From Larix sibirica (lineage: Eukaryota > Streptophyta > Pinopsida > Pinales > Pinaceae), in contig NWUY0300058152.1 in the NCBI GenBank assembly GCA_004151065.3, positions 29,044 through 46,608 on the forward strand: 17,565 nt of DNA. Reading direction: 5' to 3'. The notes under the pieces are model-generated. The model had not been told where the DNA came from and searched no databases. It was given only the letters and a program-made list of their open reading frames with translations. A program made the position numbers and the translations under genes. How positions within the stretch are numbered: the first letter of the stretch is position 1; every line of letters begins with the position of its first letter. Positions 1 through 9,833 of the stretch are shown here, one piece after another.

Positions 1-307
1 CAAACATCCTTAAGGTGTCAAAACACAGAGATGGCACACAGGAAAAGCATAGAGCAAAGCTTCCAAAAAAATTCTATGCTAAGTGAACCAAAAAATTTGA
101 ACCAACACCTCAACTGCTAAGAGCTGCAGAATTTCAAAGAATATAAATGTAACAAAGACAAAAAAACAAAGGTTCTCAATCTGAGTTCGACAGTCAACCG
201 TTGGAATATACATCACAAATATTACAGAACAATGGTGCTGCATTAGGATATCAAATCAAGAAAATATGAATTTTATGAACTGAATTGCATAATGTTACAA
301 TGCACCA

Positions 308-577
308 GAACCTTCTGGAACTTACATGGTTGCAAATGTAACCACGGAACTTGTTAGAATGAGTATGTAAAATTCATTCTAGATGCAAAAGTGGTCCAGT
401 CAAATGATGTAATGCAATGGATCAAATGTTGGCCTGAAGTTTGAACCTTCTGGAACTTACACAGTTGCAAATGTAACCACGGAACTTGTTGGAATATGAG
501 TATGCAATATTTATTCTAGATGTAAAAGTGATCCAGCTGAATGATGTAACGCAATGGATCAAATGTTGGCCTGAACC
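308..577. repeat. 135-bp tandem duplication, two copies
   Basis: Two adjacent copies (308-442 and 443-577) share the order gaaccttctggaacttaca, then tgcaaatgtaaccacggaac, then the block ending aatggatcaaatgttggcct. Differences are scattered substitutions and small indels, so the duplication is not recent. A few bases of a third start (gaacctt) follow copy 2. There is no open frame across it and no match to a known element that I recognise. Confidence 0.93.
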
Positions 578-774
578 TTTATAGCTCAGACCAGCTTATC
601 TTTGAATTTCCACATTTACAGAAATTAAATCATTGCCTTTTATCAAAACACTATTTTCTCACTAGTCCAAAATCACCTCCCCTGTTCTAGTTAGTGTGCT
701 TCCTTTGGTTGAAAGCTCTCACAAAGTCTGTAAAACAAATCCACATATCAACAACTCGTTTTTTGTATCAATGG

Positions 775-894
775 TCAGTGTATTGGCTCTTCTGTGGTTG
801 ATGCTTCAGCAGGGATGTTCTCTTCATCTTCCTCCTTTACTCCCACCTCCACCTCTATTTCTGATAACGGTATAGGGGGCTTCCCCTCCATCTC
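775..894 (-). CDS. Candidate acidic C-terminal exon or very short ORF
   Basis: Read on the minus strand, a frame with ATG at 891 runs 38 codons to a TGA at 777-775. It is rich in glutamate, with a VKEEDEEN core and a TTEEPIH end, like the disordered acidic tails of many plant proteins. Just upstream is a pyrimidine-rich stretch ending in CAG, then AATAG, so it may be a last exon with an acceptor near 895-900. The same strand has a second, lysine- and glycine-rich open frame over part of this stretch, so the frame is not certain. A similar ORF with a similar acceptor-like start lies on the plus strand at 4622-4756 and matches best in this acidic frame. No upstream exon was identified and no function can be given. 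Confidence 0.3.
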   Translation of the reverse strand, partial: EMEGKPPIPLSEIEVEVGVKEEDEENIPAEASTTEEPIH

Positions 895-905
895 CTATTC
901 TGAAA

Positions 906-2102
906 AATACTGATGTTACATAGCCTTTTATCATGTTGTATCTAGAGATTATTTCGGCTACTTTTTTCTTGTACATTAGTTTTTTTTCTTTCATTTTATG
1001 CTTTACCTTTTAGCTTAGAGGAAATGCTTCGGCACTCCTACAGTATTTCACTATTTGATTGTATTTTTGAGTCCCAGTGACCTACATTTTTGGTCATTCG
1101 TGGACATCAACGAATCTGAAGTTTCACTTTAAAATATTTATTTAAGTTCTTTATTTCAGATCCAAACCTTTAATTTTTGTGGAATGATTGGTTGATAAAG
1201 TGGGGTGTTGTTAATCCCACCACTGAAGTTCAAATCATCCCAGGTACATGTTCTCCCATTGTGGGCCAGTGCACCCACGCAAGTAGGCCATTTAATGTGG
1301 TTGGGAACAGATGCAAGTCCTGGACGACTTTGGTGGAAAAGATACCTCCAAGTGACGGCTCCATAACTGGAGGGTGCTTTCGTAGCATGTGAGACATACT
1401 ACTTCACTGTTATGTCCCATGTTGGATGGTGCCATGTGCTTGTGTTGGCCAGAAGCATTCAAAGTTTCAAACAAAAAAACCATTACGCAAAAGTCATCCT
1501 CGTGTCACCAACCCTATATTAAAAAACACTTACTGGGCCAATCCTTGGCTCCTGCATGCAAGCATCAGGTGTGTCTTCAATTCGAGACGAATATTTCTAG
1601 AGACTGTATGCAAGCAACAAGTAGGTATTGAGACTTGAACAATATCAATCTTTCTGGTTGGAGATAAAGTTTTCTCCAAGGAGTCAGGACTCAGGACTAC
1701 AGAGAGAGCACACCAGTAACTTTGAAGGGGTTTCTACTCACACTTGAGGTGTCCAGATTTAGTAATTCTACAAATATATGGTAATTAGGTTTGTCTATAT
1801 CACCAGTAACATGTGAGATCTCAACCCAGGAGGAGAAAATATCATGATTTAGGCTCCACATGTGAGATGTGGCATTACTTTAGTTTTAGTGTATTCTTGT
1901 TTAAATAGTGTTCTGGCTTTAGGGGATGCTTTAGGCACTACCCCACTTGTAGTACTCTACATGCTAATATGTCTTATAGTTCACGAGTACATATTTCAAT
2001 ATCAGTTTCAGTTCTAGGAACTTGATTGTTTGCCACCATGTCATGTACTCCTAAACCTCAAAGAGACCTCATCAATAGGGAATGGCTTCCCATGATTCTT
2101 TT
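906..2102. other. Intergenic sequence, no supported gene
   Basis: AT-rich sequence. Short plus-strand open frames between 1177 and 1640 overlap one another in different frames, have no family resemblance and no flanking splice signals that I trust. The stretch 1200-1620 is less AT-rich than its surroundings and may be an old repeat fragment, but I cannot name it. Confidence 0.5.
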
Positions 2103-2355
2103 TGATAAAATTTAAGCAATATTTTGTATAAAACTTAAGCATAGTCCAGAATAGACATATGCCAGAGCTGCTGACTCATCACCTGCTTAAGTAATTTCCC
2201 CTCCCTGTGAAAGTTGTATGATAAATCAGGGATTCTCGGGTTTACAAGCAAGGTGATAAAATTTAAGCCTAATCCAAAAAAGACATATGAGCTGCTGGCT
2301 CACCACCCGCTTGAGAAATTTGCCCTCCCTGTGAAAGCTGTACCATAATTCAGAT
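2103..2355. repeat. Old imperfect direct duplication
   Basis: Copy 1 (2103-2231) and copy 2 (2254-2355) both start tgataaaatttaagc and share a gacatatg ... gagctgctg core and a ccctccctgtgaaag block. Copy 1 carries about 20 extra bases near its start. The copies are separated by about 22 bases. Divergence is substantial, so the event is old. No coding content is seen. Confidence 0.85.
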
Positions 2356-2998
2356 ATCTACCTTGGATTGATAAACATTGTGGTGGTCATGGAAAAGTGC
2401 CTCTTGTCTTAAGATGTTACAATAAAAGTCCATAATTATATATTTAATATTTTAGAAACTCATAGTAAATAAGACAATGTAATATTTCAAGAAATCAACT
2501 GGCAAAATTCAATAGCATGCTCAAAGTTAGACATTGTCGTCCATGTGAACATAATACTTCATGCATAACTTGCAGATGAAACCAAGATTCTTTTGAACAT
2601 GAATTGTGTCAGAACATTTATGGGAAGAGCCATTTATTATTCTTATTATACGTTTCTACTTAACAATGAAATCTTTGAAGAACTAAGCTGCCAAACAGAC
2701 AAAATAAAGGTCTCTTAAAGATGAATTCCTGTGTGAGGACACATCTTTGTCATTTGCGCCTTAAATACCAAAAAGTTATCACACGTTCTAAGAAAATGCC
2801 ACATGGTCTTTACATGTTTCACTTGATTCTCTCCCAGATCTGCAATATCACTTTAGATATCCAGATTATCGCTCAGTAATTGATTTTTATTTCATAGTTA
2901 TATGAACTTACATCCACCAACCTAGTTTGCAAATCCTGGTTGTGTGGTCAATACATGACTCAGATCTGGGAGGTGACTTAAAAAAGAAGTTAAGATTA
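2356..2998. other. AT-rich intergenic sequence
   Basis: I see no open frame of note, no repeat longer than simple short motifs and no element ends in this stretch. Confidence 0.5.
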
Positions 2999-3018
2999 TT
3001 TAAACTTTAAAGTTTAAA
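2999..3018. repeat. Perfect 20-bp palindrome
   Basis: TTTAAACTTTAAAGTTTAAA equals its own reverse complement. A further inverted pair, actatca and tgatagt, lies just downstream at about 3024-3060. In AT-rich DNA such palindromes can arise by chance. It could also be the core of a small foldback element. Confidence 0.9.
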
Positions 3019-3174
3019 CATTAACTATCATGTTTACAGAGTTGTTTGCTAACTGATAGTGTAGTGCTTAAACAATAATAATATATACCAAGAGCATGCC
3101 TTCTTAAAGATTCATCCAGTTTACTTAGGCATTCATGATATCACCACGTCATTGTTATTATTAATTTGTCTTAA

Positions 3175-3240
3175 TTATTTCGTAGTTTTGATGGTCTTAC
3201 ATTGTCTAATCCAGTTAGACCATCAAACTAACCACAAAGA
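3175..3240. repeat. Imperfect inverted repeat (foldback, MITE-like)
   Basis: The arm 3184-3200 (agttttgatggtcttac) pairs with 3213-3228 (gttagaccatcaaact) around a loop of about 12 bases. Weaker pairing extends outward on both sides, tatttcgta against accacaaaga, and perhaps further. This fits a degraded MITE or small foldback. The stem is imperfect and I see no clear target-site duplication. Confidence 0.6.
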
Positions 3241-3320
3241 TCTGCTTATAACACAATTATATTGTTGCATTAAACATGCATCCTTTTAATTTAATAAAAA
3301 TAATGTTGAAACCTATGTAT

Positions 3321-3398
3321 AGTCATAGCTGGAAATAACAAAAAGGAAACCCTCTTGTACAGTTGCAGCTGGAAAAATGAAGAAGGAAACCCTCTTGA
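3321..3398. repeat. 40-bp tandem pair
   Basis: Two units start near 3321 and 3361 and share agctggaaa and aaggaaaccctcttg. The spacing between equivalent points is 40 bases. No reading frame is associated. Confidence 0.8.
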
Positions 3399-3399
3399 T

Positions 3400-4621
3400 T
3401 GATAGTGAAACGTAAAGAAATGCCCATGATCACAATGAATAATACCCAAGAAAGTTTATGCTAGCAGAAATGAAATGAAATTATGTTAATGTCCACTGAT
3501 GCCTAGAGAAAGGTTAATGGAACTCAAGAGTATGGTTAGTAAAAATAGCAAAATGAAAGCCAAGCAGGCAAAAACAACAAAACAAGGAGTGCCAAGTGTG
3601 TCTTCTAAAAAAAATGTAACAAATATAGGCTAATGACCGTAAAGGATGATAAGCGGAAAATAGAAGGGTTTAACAAATAAATAAACCCTATGAAATGCAT
3701 ATTTCACCTTCCAGATTACTAATTTGCTTTAGAAGGAATATATTTCACCTTGTTCATCCTCCATCTAGTAGGAGCACACTTGTTCACAGCTAACTAAGAT
3801 TTTATACTTGACAACTGCAGCCAAGGCAAAATACTGATAGACATTTGCATGATGAGTGTCACATGAACAAATGAAATAATGAATTTTGCCCAATAATTCT
3901 AACTATTTCCACATATTAAGAAAGCAACTTAATAGAAGATAGGGATATCAGTGTCCAACCAGCATAGATTCATCTTAACCCCATAACAATTAAACACCAA
4001 GAGCAATCAAAATGAAATCGAAGCACCAACCTTTCGGTGCTTAAAAGATCGGGGTCTAAACGGATCTATGCTGATTTGTTTTATTATTATTATGGTCCTT
4101 TTTAAATTTTCAGTTTTATGGACCTCAGTTTTTTTCAACTTAGTTTAGGAACATTGCAGACATGAGATCTACCTGGGCTGTAGATGCACCTCATTACTCT
4201 CAGCATGAATAATATAAACTAACAATCTAACAACTATTTCTTGATTGCCATTACAAATTACAATATAAACAAAAATATAACTGGATATCTATCTGATATT
4301 CCTCACCATTCAAATAAGCTAATTGCTATAGAAGACGTAGGCATGAATGGACCACTTAAAAATCACCTTACAGATTTACTCCATCCCCGTAATCTTTAAC
4401 ATGTCAATATGAATGTCAATGCTCTGGGCAATACAACTAAGCATCATAGCACAAATATTATTGTCCCCATGTTTTGATGACTCGAAGTTGTCTAGCTAAA
4501 GAAGAGACTAATAAAATATGCTAACTGCTAACTACTCGTTGAGAGAAGTAGCCAAAAGCATAAGCATAGATACAAATTGATAAAGGGCTACAGATGCTCA
4601 TAACTAGGTGCAAATTCCAGA
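3400..4621. other. AT-rich intergenic sequence
   Basis: No supported gene. A short 7-bp hairpin (aagcacc and ggtgctt, 4021-4042) and a few TTA/ATT runs near 4081 are the only local structures noted. Neither is compelling. Confidence 0.5.
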
Positions 4622-4756
4622 ATGAGAGGGAACGGGAAGCCCCAGTATCACATCATAATATGCAGTGAAGTGAAGGAGGAAGATGAAGACCTCCTAGCTT
4701 TACCTTCAGTCACAGAGAAGGAGCCAAGAGATTGCCTCTGGCTTGAGAGGAACTGA
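4622..4756 (+). CDS. Candidate acidic exon, diverged paralogue of 775-894
   Basis: A 44-codon plus-strand frame runs from ATG at 4622 to TGA at 4754-4756. It contains GKP, then SEVKEEDED, then TEKEP, in the same order and spacing as the GKP, VKEEDEE and TEEP motifs of the minus-strand ORF ending at 775. In both places the homology starts just after a CAG that could be a splice acceptor (here ttccag at about 4615-4620). I infer two diverged copies of one terminal exon inserted in opposite orientations. The basic, tryptophan-containing tail after TEKEP is not shared. No partner exon or function was identified. Confidence 0.3.
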   Translation: MRGNGKPQYHIIICSEVKEEDEDLLALPSVTEKEPRDCLWLERN

Positions 4757-5084
4757 CTATGCAACCCTAGGAGGAGTTGGGAATGATCAGTTAAGACTCT
4801 CCTCACACTAGAGGCTGCCTAAAAGAAAATGGAGATAAAAGCCTAGTCTCCCAAACAGGAAGGGGTAAGCAACTAAACTGTACTGAGAATGGGAACTCCT
4901 AAAAAACCTCATAGGTGTGGGTCTACCAGCCAAAGATGGAGAGGAGGTGCATGATCTCAATGATCTGGTGTCTGTTGTGTCCTGGGTCTCTGCATGTTGC
5001 TTTCTAACACCAACGGACAAGATAGAAGGAAAAAAGGAAGCAACCCACCTGACAGGACCCATCTTGGGAGGTCCCTATAACATT

Positions 5085-5480
5085 TGTATCCTGTGTCTTG
5101 ACATCTCTCTCATAAAATAGCTAAGCATCTATGTCAAGATAGAGGAAGAAGGTGGTGACAGAAGCCCCCAAGCCCCAATGGAAGGAATGTAACCTCCTTT
5201 TGATCTCATAATAGATGGCACATGAAGATGAGCTGCTCCTCTGACTCAATCTCTTGCAAGTGACACAAGCAGCAAGTCCTCCCAACCACAGGATGTGATG
5301 ATCTGTCTCAATCCAAAGCTAGTCAGAGCAAACCTTGAACTGGCCAAGAGGAATCCTAAGGCTATGCATCCAATGTCTCCAAGCATACACAGGTCAGACA
5401 ATAAAACTGTTCCTCAGCTACATGAAGTGCTCAACGTAGAATGCCATCTTAGGGCCAAGGCTCTTGTGGGGCACAAGTCC
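5085..5480 (-). pseudogene. Decayed LINE-type reverse transcriptase C-terminal region
   Basis: Translating the minus strand from about 5480 downward gives, through several stops and at least one frameshift, the order of motifs typical of the region after the polymerase domain in LINE-like proteins. It begins with an LGPKM-YVEHF-LRNSFIV segment and then an LGQFKVCSD-LWIETDHH segment, which resembles the family pattern LGxFRVGSHxLxIETxx. Next comes a zinc-binding motif with C-x2-C at about 5275-5262, an acidic EIESEEQ at 5253-5230, and another Cys. After a one-base shift at about 5222, YYEIKRRLH matches the usual YxEIRGRFH. An FFLYLDID stretch near 5131-5160 matches the FFxYPDQ that often follows. 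The motif order is directly visible and the family assignment is from recall. The element is dead: stops, frameshift, and His replaced by Gln in the zinc motif. Its upstream polymerase part is not recognisable at 5490-5770. Confidence 0.6.
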
Positions 5481-5489
5481 ATATGACCT

Positions 5490-6904
5490 GGATGAACTAT
5501 TGGTATACATCCCCTCTAATCACCTCATTCAATTCCTGCTTGGAAGGCAGGAAGTGACCAGGATATTTCCAGGAGTACCTGAAAGTGGATAGGCAATAAT
5601 CAGAGTTGCCAACGAACAGAAGTAAAAAGGAGGCCTTTAAGAACCAGCATTGCATCCAGACAGAAGGACCTACAGAGACGATCTCCTTCGAAGCCAATAA
5701 GGGGTACCTCTCCCTAACCTGACGAGAGTAGAGGCACCTCCCTCCTTGTAACCCATGTAGTTCCTTCCCCAAAAGCTACTAGGGTTTCACCTACATGGAA
5801 AAGAGTTCGAACAAATGGCCCAGCATAGCGAGGAGGATACTAATGAGCAGCTGAGAGAAGAAACTAGGTACCTCTGGTGCATAACCTAGGGTTTTACTTG
5901 GCAGATTGGGGTTACTATGGCAGCAAACTCCAGGGCCAGTCCTGATCTAGATTTTCTGTCCTGCTCATTGAAGATTTCCGCTGATTCTGTTTCTTCTTGC
6001 AGATATGGTGGCAGCGAAGGTTTTAGAAGCTAAAATATGGTACTGTCTGGTATAGATGAAGTCATTTTTCTGTGAGAAACTGGTTTGTGGCTGGCAAATG
6101 CTTTGGAGCTGTTGTTCTTGTTCAGTGGCAGTGTGCTTGCAAAAAACAGGCTGTGGCTCAAGTTTTGTAGCCGTTTTCTCTGTGCTCCAAATGTCTTGCA
6201 GCTCCAGTATTTGAACGCTAAGATACAGCATCTCTATTGCCAGTCCTGCATTGATTTGATGTTCAGCTGCTGTTTTATTTCAGGATGCTGCAAATGCAAT
6301 CTTAAAGGCAAGATCCTTCCACATCTTGCAGCAGGGTTCGGTTGTTGTGCTTGCAGATTTGTAGTATACAAGTACCCTGTAGTGCATTAAGCAGTGACCA
6401 TGTTGTATAGGGTTTGCTGGACTTTGGCAGTTTAACATCCGTTTGTGCTTTCGTGGTTTGTACTTCCACCCATACATCTTGCAGTTTATGAGGTATGAGT
6501 AATTGGTTATTCCTGGATAGGATCATGCTCTTCCCTTGCTTGAAGCAAGGAGTTGTAAAGGGGTGATTATATTTTGTGTTCTTCATCAGACTCATGCTGC
6601 TCTCTTGTATGAAGACCTCTGATCTTGTAAAGAGAAGCCTTTTTTTGGTATGGTCATGTTTTCCTTCTCACGTGGTCCAGCTGGTTCTTGGGTTTCTAGT
6701 TTTCATTCTTAGGCTCTACATTTTCTGCCCTCAATCCATATCTATGGCAGTAGCCTATCTGCTGCGTGCTTTTTTTAGTGACATGCTCTGTACATTTTTT
6801 ATTTGTAAGCCTATTCCACAAAGAAAAGAAGTTCGTTACTGATGGCTATGGTTTCCCCACAATCATGATTTCAGTCTACTGAATTCCAAGCAGAAGCTGT
6901 CCAT
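5490..6904. other. No supported gene; possible older repeat fragments
   Basis: Less AT-rich than its surroundings in the first half. The minus-strand open frame 5497-5772 lies immediately upstream (in the minus sense) of the LINE remnant and may be part of that element, but I see no polymerase motif such as YxDD. Plus and minus frames from 5965 to 6842 overlap each other and look like chance. A segment near 6589-6615 resembles one at 11850-11876. Confidence 0.45.
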
Positions 6905-7086
6905 TGAACTGTAGACTAGAGGTTGAGACAGGGCATCACCATGATAACCCAGGTTCAAACCCCAGAGGACACAGAGCTCTGTTCATGTGCATGAATTGGC
7001 AGAGTTTGATAGCACGATGTTAAGGTGGGATTTACCACAATAATGTGGAGTTGGGATTCATTGCTCCCCACAGATAAAAAAAAATA
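6905..7086 (+). mobile_element. tRNA-derived SINE-like element
   Basis: A polymerase III B-box-like sequence, ggttcaaaccc (6952-6962), lies about 36-40 bases downstream of an A-box-like tagactagaggttgag (6912-6927). The segment between resembles the D and anticodon regions of a tRNA (ctagaggttgaga ... gataaccca). A tRNA-unrelated body follows, and the element ends in an A-rich tail (7075-7084). Length and order fit a plant SINE. Target-site duplications are not obvious and the family is not identified, so exact ends are uncertain. Confidence 0.55.
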
Positions 7087-7378
7087 GGTTTACTATTACA
7101 ATAAAAATAAAAATAATTGAATAAGCTAGCACATGCTTCTAAATAAAAAAACATGTATCTACCACTTCTATTGAACATTTGTTATCCATGTGCAATGCTA
7201 GAAATGGAAATAACAAACCAAATAGAGCATAATCAATCCATTCACAATTAATACATAATTAACATTAGAAAACTCACTATGATATTGAATCAATCTTTAA
7301 TAAATGTTATCGTCATCGCTCTCTAGTTGTAGCATGTAGTCTCCATATATCCTCCTCCTCTACTTTCTCCTCTCTACT
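7087..7378. other. AT-rich spacer with aaaaat microsatellite
   Basis: Contains a short (aaaaat)n run at about 7099-7117 immediately after the SINE tail, then AT-rich sequence and a pyrimidine-rich stretch (7345-7380). No gene is seen. Confidence 0.5.
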
Positions 7379-8850
7379 CTCAATCCTCACATCCCCTCGA
7401 AAAAATACCTTACCTTCTCAGTTCTCACTACGGCATACAGCATAATTGCTACATGAAGCACTTTTACATCAAACACGACACTATACTGGGAGACATTCCT
7501 TATCAAAACATTCTTTGTTAAGTGGCCTGCATGAGGGAACAAACTAACCATACAAGATCTGTACATAGCCACTTCACTTTCAAAGCATCACACCTTGAAT
7601 ACCTATAATAAGAACGTGCATAAATATTGCACACAGCTGTTATTCCTCATTCTCTGTATTGTCAAAATTCTGAAGCCACTCATAAATGTACTCTTCAGCC
7701 TTTAGATTAGAAGCTTTGCACTTTTCCAACACATAAAACACTCTTATACCTAAAACATGACATGAGAGTACTAAAGCTCTCCCATTTTGATTGACTCACT
7801 TGATCATTGCAAACTCTAAGTTCGTGTACACTGGAAAAATATCTACACCAGCACAAACCCATCCTAGCTGTAAAGCACCTCATTTCTCAAAGTGTGATCT
7901 ATGTTGCAAACTCCCAAACTTAAATTTACCGACCCCATTGTTAGGTATTCAAAGTAAATATGCAAACCCTGCCCAATTATTCATTCTGATAGATCTGTCT
8001 CAAAAGCTTGCATCAAGAGAAGTGAGATACTCTACAAAATGGATGAGAATGGGGGATACATCAACATTTTGCATAACCATGTATCGTGTGCACTGAATAT
8101 AGACACTCATAAACCCATCTAAATCTGGGATCAATATGCACCTGGAGTTTGTGAAGCTCAAGTATGCATATCTTCAATTCACACATATGCCAACATATTA
8201 AATATCAAAATTCATGATATACAACCTCGAGGTGCATATCAGACTTGCAACGCTACTGATATACAACAGTACTGACCTGAAGTGAAACAGCTGGATTTCT
8301 GAGAGATTTATCGAATATAACATGAATCTCTAAACCCTGTTCCCACGGTGCCTAAATCCATGATGGTGATGCCCCTTATTCTTCCATTACATTTGCTATA
8401 TTTATTCATTGCTACTCTCCACTCTATGAGTATCCCTCCCTGCCTGCCTTGGGAACAGTGGGCAGATGCATACAAACCAATATAATGGAAATCCTCCTAA
8501 CACCCACCAATACTCCAAATTCTCTTACAACACCTTTCGACCTTATAGCAAATGCAAGGTACATTTTGATGTGGATGAGCACTCTTGGGTTTATCTTTTA
8601 AGGCCTTATGTGGTGGTGTGTTGAATCCTTACTATTATTGCTTCCTTGGTTGTTGAAGAATGTATTTGTCCACTAAATATTCAATAAATCCCACTACTAT
8701 GGTGGATGTTTGTTCCCATTAATAGGGCATCCAGTACACTACATGTCGTTCACCCACTTGTGTGCACAAATACTGTAATGCTCGCTTTGGCTTTTTCTAA
8801 GTGACATAAGAGTAAAATTATACAATAACCAGATATTCACTTAAGGCATG
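7379..8850. repeat. Copy A of a ~1.5-1.9 kb tandem duplication
   Basis: Collinear with 8886-10815 along its whole length. Shared landmarks include acatgaagcacttttaa/caaat, the aagctttgcacttttccaac block, the tgcaaaccctgcccaattat block, atgcacctggagtttgtgaa, tgacctgaagtgaaacagct, acattttgatgtggatg and actactatggtggatg. Copy A lacks about 450 bases present in copy B and has a short unrelated filler there (8226-8257). The start of homology, at tcaatcctc, is at about 7379. Confidence 0.93.
7640..7749 (-). CDS. Candidate last exon in copy A, unidentified protein
   Basis: On the minus strand an acceptor-like TCATGTTTTAG ends at 7750. The following sequence is open for 35 codons to a TAA at 7642-7640. 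The encoded end is charged and helix-like: VLEKCKAS, then NLKAEEYIYEWLQNF, then an acidic NTENEE terminus. Copy B has the same segment at 9261-9184, but it lacks about 14 bases that include the acceptor and is frameshifted to an early stop. The amino-acid composition looks coding, yet I do not recognise the family. The KAS-LKAEEY-Y--L spacing is faintly like a pentatricopeptide motif, which I do not rely on. It could be the 3' end of the gene whose 5' exons survive in copy B, or of copy A's own lost gene. Confidence 0.35.
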
Positions 8851-9183
8851 TTTGCTTTGGCTTTGGCTTTTCTGTGTAGAAAAATTCAATCCTCGCATCC
8901 CCCTAGAAAATAATCCCTTACCTTCTCACCGTGGCATAGAGCATAATTACAACATGAAGCACTTTTAAATCAAATCCAGCACTGTAATGGGAGACATTAT
9001 TTATATTTCAAGACAAACAAACCTTATTAAAAACATTCTTTGTTTGTGGCCTGTGTGAGAGTACAAACTAGCCGTACAAGATCGGTACATAGCTCCTTCA
9101 TTTTCAAGGTATCACACCTTGAATACATATGATATGCATGTGCAGAAATACATCACAGCTGTAGTGCCTCATTCTTTGTATTA

Positions 9184-9261
9184 TCAGAATGTCTGAAGCC
9201 TCTCATCAATGCACTCTTCAACCTTTACAGTAGAAGCTTTGCACTTTTCCAACACATATAA
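9184..9261 (-). pseudogene. Broken copy B counterpart of the last exon
   Basis: Reads LYVLEKCKAS and then diverges (VKVEE, then a different end) before a TGA at 9186-9184. Relative to copy A the acceptor and the first few codons are deleted, and a one-base change of phase after CTTCAG gives an earlier stop. This marks the copy B version as non-functional as an exon. Confidence 0.45.
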
Positions 9262-9524
9262 CATGACATGAGAGTACTAAAGAAAGAAAGCAACTCTCCC
9301 ATTTTAATTGAGAAATCGCTTACATTTGATCATTGCAAACTCTACGCTCATTTACACGGGAAAAATATCTGCACTAGAACAAATACATCCGAGCTGTAAA
9401 ACACCTCATTTGTCGCAGTCTGATCAATGTCGCGAAATCCCAAACTTGAATTGATTGACCCCATTGTTAAGATTGAAAAAAAATCTGCAAACCCTGCCCA
9501 ATTATTCACTCTGATAGGTCTGTC

Positions 9525-9821
9525 TCAAAAACTGGCATTGAGAAAAGTGAGATTCTCTATAGCGTGGGTGGGAAGGGGGTATCCATCAACATTTTGCATA
9601 ACCGTGTATTGTGTACATTGACTATGGACACTATAAAACCACCTAAATCCGGGAACAATATGCACCTGGAGTTTGTGAAGCTCTAGTATGCATATCTTCA
9701 ATTCACGCATATGCCAACATACTACTGGATATTGAAATTCAAGATATACAACCTCAAGGGTTTGGATAGTTCTGTGCTGTTTCCTAGCTGTAGCTCGGTA
9801 ATTTTCCATCATAACTATCAA
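9525..9821 (-). other. Minus-strand open frame downstream of the gene model
   Basis: A 98-codon frame starts 12 bases after the stop of the three-exon model. Its last part (VMQNVD, then LTFLNASF and a TGA) is also open in copy A, around 8096-8010, ending at the same stop as LTSLDASF. An opposite-strand frame is open in both copies too (9427-9621 and 7791-8096), so openness here is weak evidence. It may contain a further exon of the same gene. I cannot place its splice sites. Confidence 0.2.
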
Positions 9822-9833
9822 GCTAAACCTCGA

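Noticed and set aside
1177-1638. Overlapping plus-strand frames as a gene
   Set aside because: Three frames overlap, none with recognisable motifs. The region may be an old repeat fragment but coding status is unsupported.
4021-4042. Hairpin aagcacc/ggtgctt as a terminator or miRNA precursor
   Set aside because: A 7-bp stem is too short for a miRNA precursor, and rho-type terminators do not apply in a plant nuclear genome.
6085-6390. 101-codon plus-strand cysteine-rich frame
   Set aside because: Overlapped by open frames on the other strand, no signal or motif order, and no splice or start context. Treated as chance.
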